The notes beneath the pieces were generated by a model. The model saw only the letters and a program-made list of their open reading frames with translations. It was not told where the DNA came from and made no database searches. 38,058 nt of DNA. Origin: an uncultured Muribaculaceae bacterium. GTDB taxonomy: Bacteria > Bacteroidota > Bacteroidia > Bacteroidales > Muribaculaceae. The position numbers and the translations under genes were made by a program. Below, piece by piece: positions 8,149 through 15,659 of this stretch; the stretch's first letter is position 1; each line of letters opens with the position of its first letter. The stretch covers positions 1 to 38,058 of the forward strand of contig CAJTQU010000021.1 of the NCBI GenBank assembly GCA_910578665.1, read 5' to 3'.

Positions 8149-9102
8149 CTATTTGTTCTTGTAAAAGATTACTTCTTTCAGATACCTGGTCATGAGCGTG
8201 TTGTCGCTCCAGTCGTCACATGTTTTGAGCGGTATGCCGAGAGATTCCTGCAAGATATAGTCGGTGATAGGGGCGCCGGCATAGACCGAGCATACGACGC
8301 CTCCGCCCAGACGTGGGTTGATTTCCATGAGCAGGTAGCGTTCGCGCGCCAGGTCTCTGATAAATTGCAGTGTCACGGGGCCGCGCAGTCCGAATGCGTT
8401 GATTACGTCGCGGCTCATGGTGATTAGTTCCGGTATGCGGCGTGTCACGGTGCGTGTGACTTCTCCGCCCATTACTTCGGCGCGCAGCCTGGGTACGGTG
8501 CAGAGTATTTCGCCGTCGCGGCTGACGTAGCAGTCCACAGTGTATTCTTCTCTCGGCGCTATGTATTCCTGTACCAGGTATTCTGGGAAGTTCTCCAGCT
8601 GCATCAGGTCTTCCATGTTGTGGAATACCTTTATGCCGCGTGATGCCGAGCCGAATCTGGGTTTGGCTATGGCAGGTACGGAGGCGGTGAGGGGGGTGTA
8701 TGCTGTCGGCACAGGAATGCCGGCCTGCTTGTATGCGGCGGCTGCGGCCACTTTGTCAAACATGGTTTTGCATACGTCGTATTCGCTCACAGGGATAAAT
8801 ACGTCCGGCAGCAGGGGGATGCATTTTGACGCTATCTCTATCGCACCGTCGACGAAGGGGAGTATGATGTCGATATCATGTTCGCGGCATACTCTGACAA
8901 TGTCGTCTACAACATCGGGGTCAGACCATTTGCGGCCCACTATCACTTGGGCTACGGCGGCTACGGGCACTTCTTTGAATAATTCGTAGCTGAATAGTTT
9001 GATTTCCTGTCCGAGTCTTGCTCCGCTCTGCCTGAGCAATTCGCTCAGCGAGACACGGCGTGCCCCTCCCAGCATAAGCACATTGAGGCTGTTCCCTTTC
9101 AT
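8149..9102 (-). CDS. ATP-grasp ligase inside the nonulosonate operon
   Basis: A 317-residue carbamoyl-phosphate-synthase-like ATP-grasp protein. The N-terminal part is a pre-ATP-grasp Rossmann-like fold (VLMLGGARRVSLSELL). The central ATP-binding lobe includes AIAKPRFGSASRGIKVF, with the nucleotide-binding Lys and glycine loop, and YLVQEYI. The metal-binding end reads LLMEINPRLGGG. The family joins a carboxylate to an amine, thiol or similar nucleophile through an acyl-phosphate. It overlaps the legB-like start region by ATGA and abuts neuB, so it very likely acts on the same sugar or its donor. The reaction is not predictable from sequence; amide linkage of an amino acid to the sugar is one possibility. 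Confidence 0.8.
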   Translation of the reverse strand: MKGNSLNVLMLGGARRVSLSELLRQSGARLGQEIKLFSYELFKEVPVAAVAQVIVGRKWSDPDVVDDIVRVCREHDIDIILPFVDGAIEIASKCIPLLPDVFIPVSEYDVCKTMFDKVAAAAAYKQAGIPVPTAYTPLTASVPAIAKPRFGSASRGIKVFHNMEDLMQLENFPEYLVQEYIAPREEYTVDCYVSRDGEILCTVPRLRAEVMGGEVTRTVTRRIPELITMSRDVINAFGLRGPVTLQFIRDLARERYLLMEINPRLGGGVVCSVYAGAPITDYILQESLGIPLKTCDDWSDNTLMTRYLKEVIFYKNK

Positions 9103-10082
9103 CGGTTATATATGTTTGATTTATACATTTTCAGGTTGTCGGGGTCTGTAAACCATCCGATAGTGCGGCGCAGGCCCTCTTCGAGAGAGACCTGTGGCTG
9201 CCATCCTGTGAGGCGGCTTATTTTTTCGTTGGAACCGAGCAGGCGGCGCACCTCGCTTTTGCCGGGGCGCAGGCGTTCGGGGTCGGTCACCCATTTTACA
9301 TCGGCATCCATGAGGCCTGCTATGGTATGCAGCGTTGTCTCCATCGAGACTTCGCGGCCTGTGGAGATGTTGATTTCCTGACCGGCCACCTTGTCTTCGT
9401 CGGCCTCCGCTATTGCCAGAAATCCGCGGCATGTGTCTTCCACATAGTTGAAATCGCGCGTAGGCGTGAGGTCGCCTACTTTGATCTCGCGTTCGCCATT
9501 TGCTATCTGGGTGATTATGGTGGGTATTATGGCCCTGGCGCTCTGTCTGGGACCGTAGGTGTTAAACGGTCTTACGATGGACACAGGCAGGTCGAACGCG
9601 TTGTAGAAACTCGCGGCTATGGCGTCAGCGCCGATCTTTGTGGCGGAATAAGGGCTTTGCGGTTGGCGCGGATGGTCTTCTGTGATGGGGACGAAACGTG
9701 CTGTGCCGTATACCTCGGACGTGGAGGTGACGAGCAGCCGTCTCACGCCGGTGTCACGCGCGGCCTGGCACATGTTGAGAGTCCCCTTTATATTAGTGTC
9801 TACATACGAGTCCGGAGCCAGGTATGAATACGGTATGGCTATAAGTGCTGCCAGATGGAACACTGTGTCTGTGTCGCGGCATATGTGGCGGCAGAAATCA
9901 GGATCGCGCACATCGCCGCACACCACTTCCAGTTCGGGATGGTGTACCTGTTCTAGCCATCCCCAGTTGTTAAACGAATTATATTGGGAGAGTGCGCGCA
10001 CGCGGTAGCCGCGGCGGAGCAGAAGTTCCGTAAGATGCGAGCCGATGAATCCGTCGGCGCCGGTTACTAGTACTTGTTTCAT
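9099..10082 (-). CDS. legB: LegB-like NAD-dependent nucleotide-sugar 4,6-dehydratase
   Basis: Extended short-chain dehydrogenase/reductase of 327 residues. The nucleotide loop TGADGFIGSHL is at 7-17, the TSTSEVYG active-site strand at 119-126 and the catalytic YSATK pair at Tyr145 and Lys149; RPFNTYGPRQSARAIIP follows. The stretch RALSQYNSFNNWGWLE (about 29-44) closely matches what I recall of LegB proteins of the legionaminic acid route, which convert GDP- or UDP-GlcNAc to the 4-keto-6-deoxy sugar. It precedes the ATP-grasp gene with an ATGA overlap. A LegC aminotransferase and LegH acetyltransferase would be needed next and are not in the window, so they must be elsewhere or the product differs. 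Confidence 0.82.
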   Translation of the reverse strand: MKQVLVTGADGFIGSHLTELLLRRGYRVRALSQYNSFNNWGWLEQVHHPELEVVCGDVRDPDFCRHICRDTDTVFHLAALIAIPYSYLAPDSYVDTNIKGTLNMCQAARDTGVRRLLVTSTSEVYGTARFVPITEDHPRQPQSPYSATKIGADAIAASFYNAFDLPVSIVRPFNTYGPRQSARAIIPTIITQIANGEREIKVGDLTPTRDFNYVEDTCRGFLAIAEADEDKVAGQEINISTGREVSMETTLHTIAGLMDADVKWVTDPERLRPGKSEVRRLLGSNEKISRLTGWQPQVSLEEGLRRTIGWFTDPDNLKMYKSNIYNR

Positions 10083-10098
10083 AATAAATCATGTATGC

Positions 10099-10509
10099 CT
10101 ACCAGCGGTGGAACGTGTAAAACGTGGCCGGTGTGCCGTAAGATAATATCATTTCGCTGCCTTTCAGGCTGACCACCTCCATTTCTGCCTCGCGCGGCAG
10201 GCCTAATATCACTGGAGGAATAAAGTCATCATAGGGGAATGAAAGGTATAGTGTCTGGTCTGTAAGTCTGAAATTTCCGAAATTGCGACTTACTTCGTTC
10301 ATGAATTTTACTTCTTTCATTTCGATGGTAGAGGACTGGAAGCTCCAGAAGATGTTGCCGGTATAGCCGGGCACATTTATTCCGTCTTTCTCCATCGACA
10401 TGAGTTTCCACTGGCCGTATAGCTCGTGCGGCCCTCCGTCGTTGTGCGTGCATCCCTGCAGGGTCAGCACGGCGGCGAATAATAATATGTAGCGATAGAT
10501 CGACCTCAT
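10099..10509 (-). CDS. Lipocalin-like small lipoprotein
   Basis: A 136-residue protein with a lipoprotein signal peptide: basic start, hydrophobic core and lipobox LQGC with Cys20 as the lipidated residue. The mature part starts with a short linker followed by ELYGQWKLMSMEKDG, the opening strand pattern of lipocalin-like domains frequent in Bacteroidales lipoproteins, then beta-rich sequence to the end. The function is unknown. It lies 3 nt after the Wzi-family gene and 16 nt before the dehydratase gene, so it is probably co-transcribed with the surface-sugar genes. An envelope-anchored accessory role is inference from context only. Confidence 0.7.
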   Translation of the reverse strand: MRSIYRYILLFAAVLTLQGCTHNDGGPHELYGQWKLMSMEKDGINVPGYTGNIFWSFQSSTIEMKEVKFMNEVSRNFGNFRLTDQTLYLSFPYDDFIPPVILGLPREAEMEVVSLKGSEMILSYGTPATFYTFHRW

Positions 10510-10512
10510 GTG

Positions 10513-12105
10513 TTATTTTTTTCTGAAGACAGGCAGTGAGTAGCGCAATGTGAGCATGCCGCCGAAATTGTCACCATAGAGTTCTCCTGTGTCAAAGGCG
10601 AGTTGTCCGGAGAGTGTGAGCCGTTTTACTTTCGGAATCGCCCATGATATGCCGGCCATCATGGATGTGTCACGGCGTTTTTCGATAGCCGGCAGCATCG
10701 GAGTGCCCCACGATGTGCGGAAAGAGAACATGGCCTGCCATTGCAGTGCTTTGGATATATATCCCTCGGCCGCTATGTGGAAGCCGCGCACCCTGTTGTC
10801 AGTAAACCGCAGATAGCCGTCTGTATTATACACCGGGCTTTTGACAAATGGAGAGCCGATGGCCATACCGTAATTGGCCCATCCGTCATACATGTAATTG
10901 TTGTAGTAATCGTCGGCGCCTGTGGCCTGCCCCGGAATGTCGCTGTCGTCATAATCGCCGGGCGCCCAGTGAGACGGACCGCTTTGGTTAGTAAGGTCGA
11001 CGTATTCGACCACTATCTGGCTGACGGCGGGTTGCGTACCTGAGAGATAACATATGCCCCATACACCGTCAAATCCGTTGAGTTTGCCTATGCCGGAACC
11101 GTCTTCCCACGGGCTTTGCAGATATACTGACAGGGTCTTGGCGTCATCGATAGCGTAATTTAGCCTCAGATCCCACGATCCGAGATGGTTGCCGTTGAAA
11201 TAGTCTGTTTCGCCCTGCACCTGTGACGAACCGCCGCTCCACGGGAAGAAAGCGTTGATAAAGTCTTTGAAATGCACTGGATTGTGTATTACGGACCATT
11301 CCTCTCCCTGCCGGTACTGGTGCCATGTGCCGCCAAACTGGGTGGCATGCTGCATGCCTATTGTGCCGCTGAAGCGCCTGCCTTGTGCTATATTGAAGTA
11401 TATACGCGAATATTGCATATATACTCCGGTGGTTATGAATGAGTTGTAATAGTTATAGTGCGATTCCAGGTAATCAGAATCTGCAAATCGGCCGTATGAT
11501 ATATCGCCGAAAATCTGTACCCATCCGTTTGTGAAAGGTATGTCCTGGAAGTCTGCAAATCCGATACGTACCTGGGGGATCGGGCGTGCGTTGCGGCTGT
11601 ATACCAGATCGCCGCTGCCGAGTGTGGGGGTGCATAGCGGTGTGTGCTCGCGCATGCCGGCAGTGAGATGCAGGCTTCGCCATTTTACACCGGCCCATAG
11701 CTGCCGCAGGCTTATACGTCCCGGATGCCGGGATATTTTTTCAAATTCGCCGGTCGGCGCGTTGTATTTCAGATAATCGGTCGAGGAGGTGTATTCGGCC
11801 ATTGCTTCCGCACCGAAGCCGTAGTCAAATCGTTTGGCCGGAGCTTTGTAGGAGTTATGGAAATAGCTACCCAGAAAAGGCCGGTTGATTTCTATGAAGC
11901 CCTGTATGCCGTTGGTCTGCTGGATTTTGCCATAATGTTCAGACATGTTGTAGTATGGGGCGAAGTTGCCAGTGCCGGCATTTGCCGTTACTGCGGCATG
12001 TATGTCGAACAGGTGGGTGCTGTCGTTGTTTTCAGCCGGTTGCGCATGCAGCCCCGGTATGCAGGCTGAGAGCAAAAAAAGGGGGATTGTGAACCTACTT
12101 GCCAT
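10513..12105 (-). CDS. Wzi-family capsule assembly outer membrane protein
   Basis: Predicted outer-membrane beta-barrel of 530 residues with a signal peptide ending near LHAQ. The sequence pattern, including repeated aromatic/Gly strands, AGMREHTP, GVWGICYLSG, GFHIAAEGYIS and a final strand ending LRYSLPVFRKK, matches the Bacteroidota branch of the Wzi/capsule-assembly family. Escherichia coli Wzi anchors group 1 capsule to the surface; the Bacteroidota members are less studied. The gene start overlaps the end of the GNAT gene by 11 bp and the lipoprotein gene follows after 3 nt. Being in the nonulosonate operon supports a role with a surface polysaccharide carrying that sugar, which is inference. 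Confidence 0.8.
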   Translation of the reverse strand: MASRFTIPLFLLSACIPGLHAQPAENNDSTHLFDIHAAVTANAGTGNFAPYYNMSEHYGKIQQTNGIQGFIEINRPFLGSYFHNSYKAPAKRFDYGFGAEAMAEYTSSTDYLKYNAPTGEFEKISRHPGRISLRQLWAGVKWRSLHLTAGMREHTPLCTPTLGSGDLVYSRNARPIPQVRIGFADFQDIPFTNGWVQIFGDISYGRFADSDYLESHYNYYNSFITTGVYMQYSRIYFNIAQGRRFSGTIGMQHATQFGGTWHQYRQGEEWSVIHNPVHFKDFINAFFPWSGGSSQVQGETDYFNGNHLGSWDLRLNYAIDDAKTLSVYLQSPWEDGSGIGKLNGFDGVWGICYLSGTQPAVSQIVVEYVDLTNQSGPSHWAPGDYDDSDIPGQATGADDYYNNYMYDGWANYGMAIGSPFVKSPVYNTDGYLRFTDNRVRGFHIAAEGYISKALQWQAMFSFRTSWGTPMLPAIEKRRDTSMMAGISWAIPKVKRLTLSGQLAFDTGELYGDNFGGMLTLRYSLPVFRKK

Positions 12106-13024
12106 TGTAAGTGCCTATGTGTCTTGTTTTCTTACTCTCGAATATTTCTGAGATAGCAAAGAAAATACCGCTTTCTTCCACTTCGCCGAATTCGTGGTTT
12201 ATGGCTGTCCCGAACATTTTCATGGTCGGAGACAGGCTCATGTATGCGTTTACAAGCGGAGGGATATTTACCCCTCGTGCGCGAATCATATGGTTTAGTA
12301 TCCGATAGTCGTCTTTGAAAGTGCCGCCGCAGAACAACTGTTCGAGTTCCTGCCTCGGTGTGGCTGTCATCACAGGTTCTATGGGACGCACCAGCCCGTC
12401 ATTGTCTGGGAAGTGTTTGTGCAGAAAGTATAACAACATGTCACGGCACTGACGGTCGTAGTCAGGATACATAGTGACTTTGCCGAACAAATATTTTATT
12501 TCCGGGTATACCACGGTGAGGGCCCCCAGCCCGTCCCATAGATTGTCAAGTGCGTATAGCGCTCTTGTGCCGGCCTTGCTGCTCTGGTATTCAAGCGCGA
12601 CAAAAGAACGTCCCAGCTCTATGGTCTGGGGCAGGTATTCTTCGAGGAACTGTCGTGAGAATCTGAACATGTGTGACGTGGCTATACGGGGGGAGCCGTC
12701 GGCATTATACCGTATGTCGCGTCCCAGAATAAAGCGGTAGCCTCCTATTATTTCCCGTTCGCTTGGATTCCATACGATGAGCTGGCGGCATGGTGGATCC
12801 ATAGTGTCAAACTCGTCGCAGTCACAGTCTTTGCCTGTGCCTCCTCCGGCATCGCGGAAAGCCAGCTCGCGCAGCCGTCCTATCTCACGCATTGTGTGGG
12901 GGGCGGTGCGGGCTTCTATTATGTATATTTCGTTGTCGCCCTTATTGGTGTGCCTCAGGCGGCGTTCCTCGGTCAGCTCGGCCTCAAGCAGCGCACGGTC
13001 TACGGGTGCTATTACGGGGGTCAT
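12095..13024 (-). CDS. GNAT/OlsB-like N-acyltransferase (hemolysin-family)
   Basis: A 309-residue member of the Acetyltransf_5/OlsB-like group. Relatives move a 3-hydroxyacyl chain from acyl carrier protein to an amino acid, for example ornithine in OlsB or glycine in GlsB of Bacteroides aminolipid synthesis. Visible features include REIGRLRELAFRDAGGGTG, an unusual acidic/cysteine patch (KDCDCDEFD), LIVWNPSEREIIGGYRFILG, and the SHMFRFS then ELGRSFV blocks typical of the family. It is the first gene of the operon, with a promoter 20-53 bp upstream. No GlsA/PlsC-like partner acyltransferase is adjacent, so an aminolipid product is uncertain. An acyl modification tied to the surface glycan is an alternative. 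Confidence 0.75.
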   Translation of the reverse strand: MTPVIAPVDRALLEAELTEERRLRHTNKGDNEIYIIEARTAPHTMREIGRLRELAFRDAGGGTGKDCDCDEFDTMDPPCRQLIVWNPSEREIIGGYRFILGRDIRYNADGSPRIATSHMFRFSRQFLEEYLPQTIELGRSFVALEYQSSKAGTRALYALDNLWDGLGALTVVYPEIKYLFGKVTMYPDYDRQCRDMLLYFLHKHFPDNDGLVRPIEPVMTATPRQELEQLFCGGTFKDDYRILNHMIRARGVNIPPLVNAYMSLSPTMKMFGTAINHEFGEVEESGIFFAISEIFESKKTRHIGTYNGK

Positions 13025-13043
13025 GTGTCAATATTGTTGGGAA

Positions 13044-13077
13044 GCAAAATTAGCAAATAAAACTTAGATATGCAAGC
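13044..13077 (-). promoter_or_regulatory. Bacteroides-type promoter for the acyltransferase/nonulosonate operon
   Basis: On the minus strand a -7 box TAATTTTG (within 13044-13052) is preceded, after 20 nt, by CTTG at 13073-13076 as a -33 box. The consensus is TTTG, 19-21 nt, TAnnTTTG. The start codon at 13024 lies about 20 nt downstream of the -7 box. The -33 box has one mismatch. Confidence 0.7.
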
Positions 13078-13087
13078 TGGCGGCCTT

Positions 13088-13648
13088 TCAGCCTGTGACA
13101 AGCCGTATCAGTGCCCCTAAAAGAAGAAGGCCCATGCATAGTGCCACGCCTCCGCACATTTTGCCTGTCCGTGCCGCTTCGTGGCTTTCGGCCTGGCGTC
13201 CTTCGCTCCATAGTTTCTCGGCTTTGCGCGCGTATATTACAGCAGGTATGCCCAACGGAAAGAACACGATGGCCGAGAGAATCAGGGGGAACGGATACCA
13301 GGTGATAGGTTTATGGCTCTCAGCCTCCTTTTCATCGGGCTGTGTCTCGGCCACCTGGTGCGCTACCTCGTTCCAGAATTCTCTGGATTTCATGTGGCGC
13401 ATCTCTTCGGTGCCGGCTTGTTCCTGCCGCTGCTGTGCTGCCTGCGGTGTCGCTGGTGCCGAGGGATGCATGCGGTCGAAGAGCCGCTGGCGGAAATGCC
13501 TGCATATGTCGGCCACATCCTTGGCCGGCTCCCAGTCATCCATACCTTTGCACCATACATAATTGTCGGGACGCAGTCCTGCCTCTACCAGCTCCTCTAT
13601 TGAGCACGGTCCTATCTGTTTTTTGTCGATTACGGCAAAATATTTCAT
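13088..13648 (-). CDS. GYF-domain plus CD225/dispanin-like membrane protein
   Basis: A 186-residue predicted inner-membrane protein. Residues 1-50 form a GYF_2 (DUF4339) domain: KKQIGPCSIEELVEAG and VWCKGMDDWEPA are the usual landmarks. A charged linker (about 55-115) precedes a CD225/dispanin-type pair of membrane segments (PFPLILSAIVFFPLGIPAVIYA, then GGVALCMGLLLLGALI) separated by a basic/alanine loop with KAEKLWSEGRQAE. GYF domains often bind proline-rich peptides, so the protein may be an adaptor. It is third in the operon, 12 nt after the NlpC/P60 gene. The next operon's promoter starts 11 bp after its stop codon. Its exact function is unknown. Confidence 0.78.
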   Translation of the reverse strand: MKYFAVIDKKQIGPCSIEELVEAGLRPDNYVWCKGMDDWEPAKDVADICRHFRQRLFDRMHPSAPATPQAAQQRQEQAGTEEMRHMKSREFWNEVAHQVAETQPDEKEAESHKPITWYPFPLILSAIVFFPLGIPAVIYARKAEKLWSEGRQAESHEAARTGKMCGGVALCMGLLLLGALIRLVTG

Positions 13649-13660
13649 TGTTACGGGGTT

Positions 13661-14554
13661 TTATTTGTCTTCCTGTTCCAGGAAGTAGAATGGATGTTCG
13701 TGCAGCAGCTTTACGCCCTGCGGACGGCCTACGCCCAGAAAGCGGCGTATGGCCACCGGCTTGTCGTTATATATGTCGTCATTACCGGGATAGCTGTTGC
13801 CCAGCCGGCATACGCGCACACTGCCGGAACTGTGTATTATGCGCCCATCGCCCAGATACAGTGCCACATGGTCGATTTTACCACGGCTTCCGAAAAATAT
13901 CAGGTCACCCGGTGCGGCTTCCTTGAGCGAAGCCACGGGACTTCCGGCCTCAGCCTGCATATAGGCGTCTCGCGGCAGTATCATGCCTGCGGCCAAAAAC
14001 ACCGTCTGAGTGAATCCGGAACAATCGGGGGCCAGTGTGCTGGTGCCTCCCCATAGATAGGGAGCGCCGAGCATACCATATGCTGTTTCGATCACTTTGG
14101 AGGCGGACGCTGTGTCGAAAGCTTGTGCGGCCCATTCATTGAGAGGGACACAGCCGGTGGCGGTTCGTGGGTCGTCTGCGTTTAGCACCGAGCCGAAAGT
14201 TGCATATCCGGCTGCTTCTGTGCCGTCACCCGATAAGAGCCGCTGCACGCCGGCCGTGCAGTACATACGGTCAGAGCTTCGCCAGAAGTCGAAATCTTCC
14301 TGGGAGAGAAGTTTTGCAGAATTATCACGCATCATGCCGCGGTATCCGTCAGGTGTCTCTATGTCCAGCCACCCGCCGCTATGCGAGATTACGCGTAACG
14401 GGGTGCCGAGCACAGCCTGGGATACAAGCTCCGAACCGTGTCCGGCTTTTGCGCGTATACAGGCCACAGGTATTGAGACTATTGCCCATCGTTCTGCAAG
14501 AGCAGGGTGGATTGCCGACAGAATGAGTATGATAGATATTATGAGACGCGTCAT
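13661..14554 (-). CDS. SH3-domain NlpC/P60 cysteine endopeptidase
   Basis: Predicted exported peptidoglycan hydrolase of 297 residues. I start at ATG 14554, which overlaps the previous stop by ATGA and yields a clean signal peptide (MTRLIISIILILSAIHPALA); a longer frame to 14626 lacks one. An SH3-like region covers about residues 22-90 (IRAKAGHGSELV, GWLDIETPDGYRGMM). The NlpC/P60 domain carries the catalytic Cys in APDCSGFTQ (about 178), GDLIFFGSRGKIDHVALYLG with the catalytic His, and IIHSSGSVR with a further His. This layout resembles YkfC-type gamma-D-glutamyl-L-diamino-acid peptidases that trim murein peptides. Its position between two GYF-domain membrane proteins is unusual and suggests they work together at the envelope. 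Confidence 0.85.
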   Translation of the reverse strand: MTRLIISIILILSAIHPALAERWAIVSIPVACIRAKAGHGSELVSQAVLGTPLRVISHSGGWLDIETPDGYRGMMRDNSAKLLSQEDFDFWRSSDRMYCTAGVQRLLSGDGTEAAGYATFGSVLNADDPRTATGCVPLNEWAAQAFDTASASKVIETAYGMLGAPYLWGGTSTLAPDCSGFTQTVFLAAGMILPRDAYMQAEAGSPVASLKEAAPGDLIFFGSRGKIDHVALYLGDGRIIHSSGSVRVCRLGNSYPGNDDIYNDKPVAIRRFLGVGRPQGVKLLHEHPFYFLEQEDK

Positions 14555-15474
14555 ATGGATGCGGCAAGAATGACTGAATAGGCAATGCATAGTGCTAGGG
14601 CTAATATTATGGATGTCCACCCCCATGCCCTCGCGGCGCCGGACCGGCGGCCGGCCAGTACATAGCGTCCGCTGTCTTTGGCCACCGATACCCGTGAGGC
14701 GCTTATAATGCCGCAGAACAGTAGTACGAGTTCAGCGCTCATTGTGCCTGCTACCAGAGAGATGCTCACAATAAGTCTTGAAGCGGTGATAATGGCCAGT
14801 ACAAGTGCTAATATGAACAGTCCGATGCCTATTATTGTAGTGAGCCACGGGTTGGCCACATCGTATTGCATCATGTTTATATCCGGCATATATCCTATGG
14901 TATTGTCCTGCACAGGCTGTTGCTGCTGGTATGGCTGCGGAAGCAGGTATGCCAGTTCGGGCACGGTGTGTGCAGGTGCCCATGTGGGCATTGACTCGCA
15001 CCATACCATAGTGTCTCGCCGCAGCCCCGCATTTACCAGTTGCTCCTCACGAAACGGACCTGTCTCGCGATTGTTGATGCCCAGATACCATTCTACCTGT
15101 TGTGGGCCGGCCGGTGCCGGAGGGTATGTCGCAGTGCCGGCTACAGGCGGAGCAGGGGGGATGTCCGGCTGTGTGTGCTGGCTAGGGCCGTCGGGGTCGC
15201 GATCGGGGTCTTTGATGGTTGAGGTGCCGGCTTGAGGGGATGAAGGAATGTTTGTCGGGCAGGCCGGTGTGTTTGCCGGTTCAGTTTCAGTTCGTGACAG
15301 TCTATCTTCTTTTTCTTTAAGATATGTGGCTACTTCTTCTACTTCCGAGGCGTCTTTCCATGACGGCCACCCGGGGGCCCATAGTCGTGATGACGGGTTA
15401 AGGCCGAATTGTTCGAGTTCTGGCAATTCGAGGGGGCCTTTATTTTCGTCGTTATACAATATGTAGTATTTCAT
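14551..15474 (-). CDS. Double-GYF-domain membrane protein with proline-rich linker
   Basis: A 307-residue protein with two GYF_2 (DUF4339) domains, at about residues 1-52 (NKGPLELPELEQFGL, WAPGWPSWKDA) and 128-178 (RETGPFREEQLVNAGL, VWCESMPTWAPA). They are separated by a Pro/Thr-rich linker (for example PDIPPAPPVAGTATYPPAP) that could itself be a GYF ligand. The C-terminal part has about three membrane helices from residue 210. It is first in the three-gene operon behind a near-consensus promoter, and its stop overlaps the NlpC/P60 start by ATGA. I infer an inner-membrane scaffold with cytoplasmic GYF domains; no enzymatic motif is seen. Confidence 0.75.
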   Translation of the reverse strand: MKYYILYNDENKGPLELPELEQFGLNPSSRLWAPGWPSWKDASEVEEVATYLKEKEDRLSRTETEPANTPACPTNIPSSPQAGTSTIKDPDRDPDGPSQHTQPDIPPAPPVAGTATYPPAPAGPQQVEWYLGINNRETGPFREEQLVNAGLRRDTMVWCESMPTWAPAHTVPELAYLLPQPYQQQQPVQDNTIGYMPDINMMQYDVANPWLTTIIGIGLFILALVLAIITASRLIVSISLVAGTMSAELVLLFCGIISASRVSVAKDSGRYVLAGRRSGAARAWGWTSIILALALCIAYSVILAASI

Positions 15475-15496
15475 ATTCCAGGTTTATCGTTAGGTG

Positions 15497-15528
15497 CAAA
15501 TTTAGCCAAAAAATCCCAAACCGCCAAA
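15497..15528 (-). promoter_or_regulatory. Near-ideal Bacteroides-type promoter for the GYF/NlpC operon
   Basis: On the minus strand, TTTG (15525-15528), exactly 20 nt, then TAAATTTG (15497-15504). Both boxes match the consensus fully. The start codon at 15474 lies 22 nt downstream. Confidence 0.85.
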
Positions 15529-15596
15529 TATCTAATTTTCAGAGTTTGTCCACAATAAATTGTATACTTGTCAGTTATTATATCGTAGGGAAATAT

Positions 15597-15612
15597 GCGG
15601 AATGCTTTCCGC
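15597..15612 (+). other. Short leader hairpin before porV
   Basis: GCGGAA (15597-15602) and TTCCGC (15607-15612) form a 6-bp stem with a TGCT loop, followed by CTGATTTTTCTG. It could be a weak attenuator in the porV leader or a chance hairpin. No convincing plus-strand promoter was found in 15530-15659; TATACTTG at 15563 is a one-mismatch -7 box without a -33 partner. Confidence 0.3.
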
Positions 15613-15659
15613 CTGATTTTTCTGTTGATTGAGCTACTAACTGATTTATAGCTGGTTGG

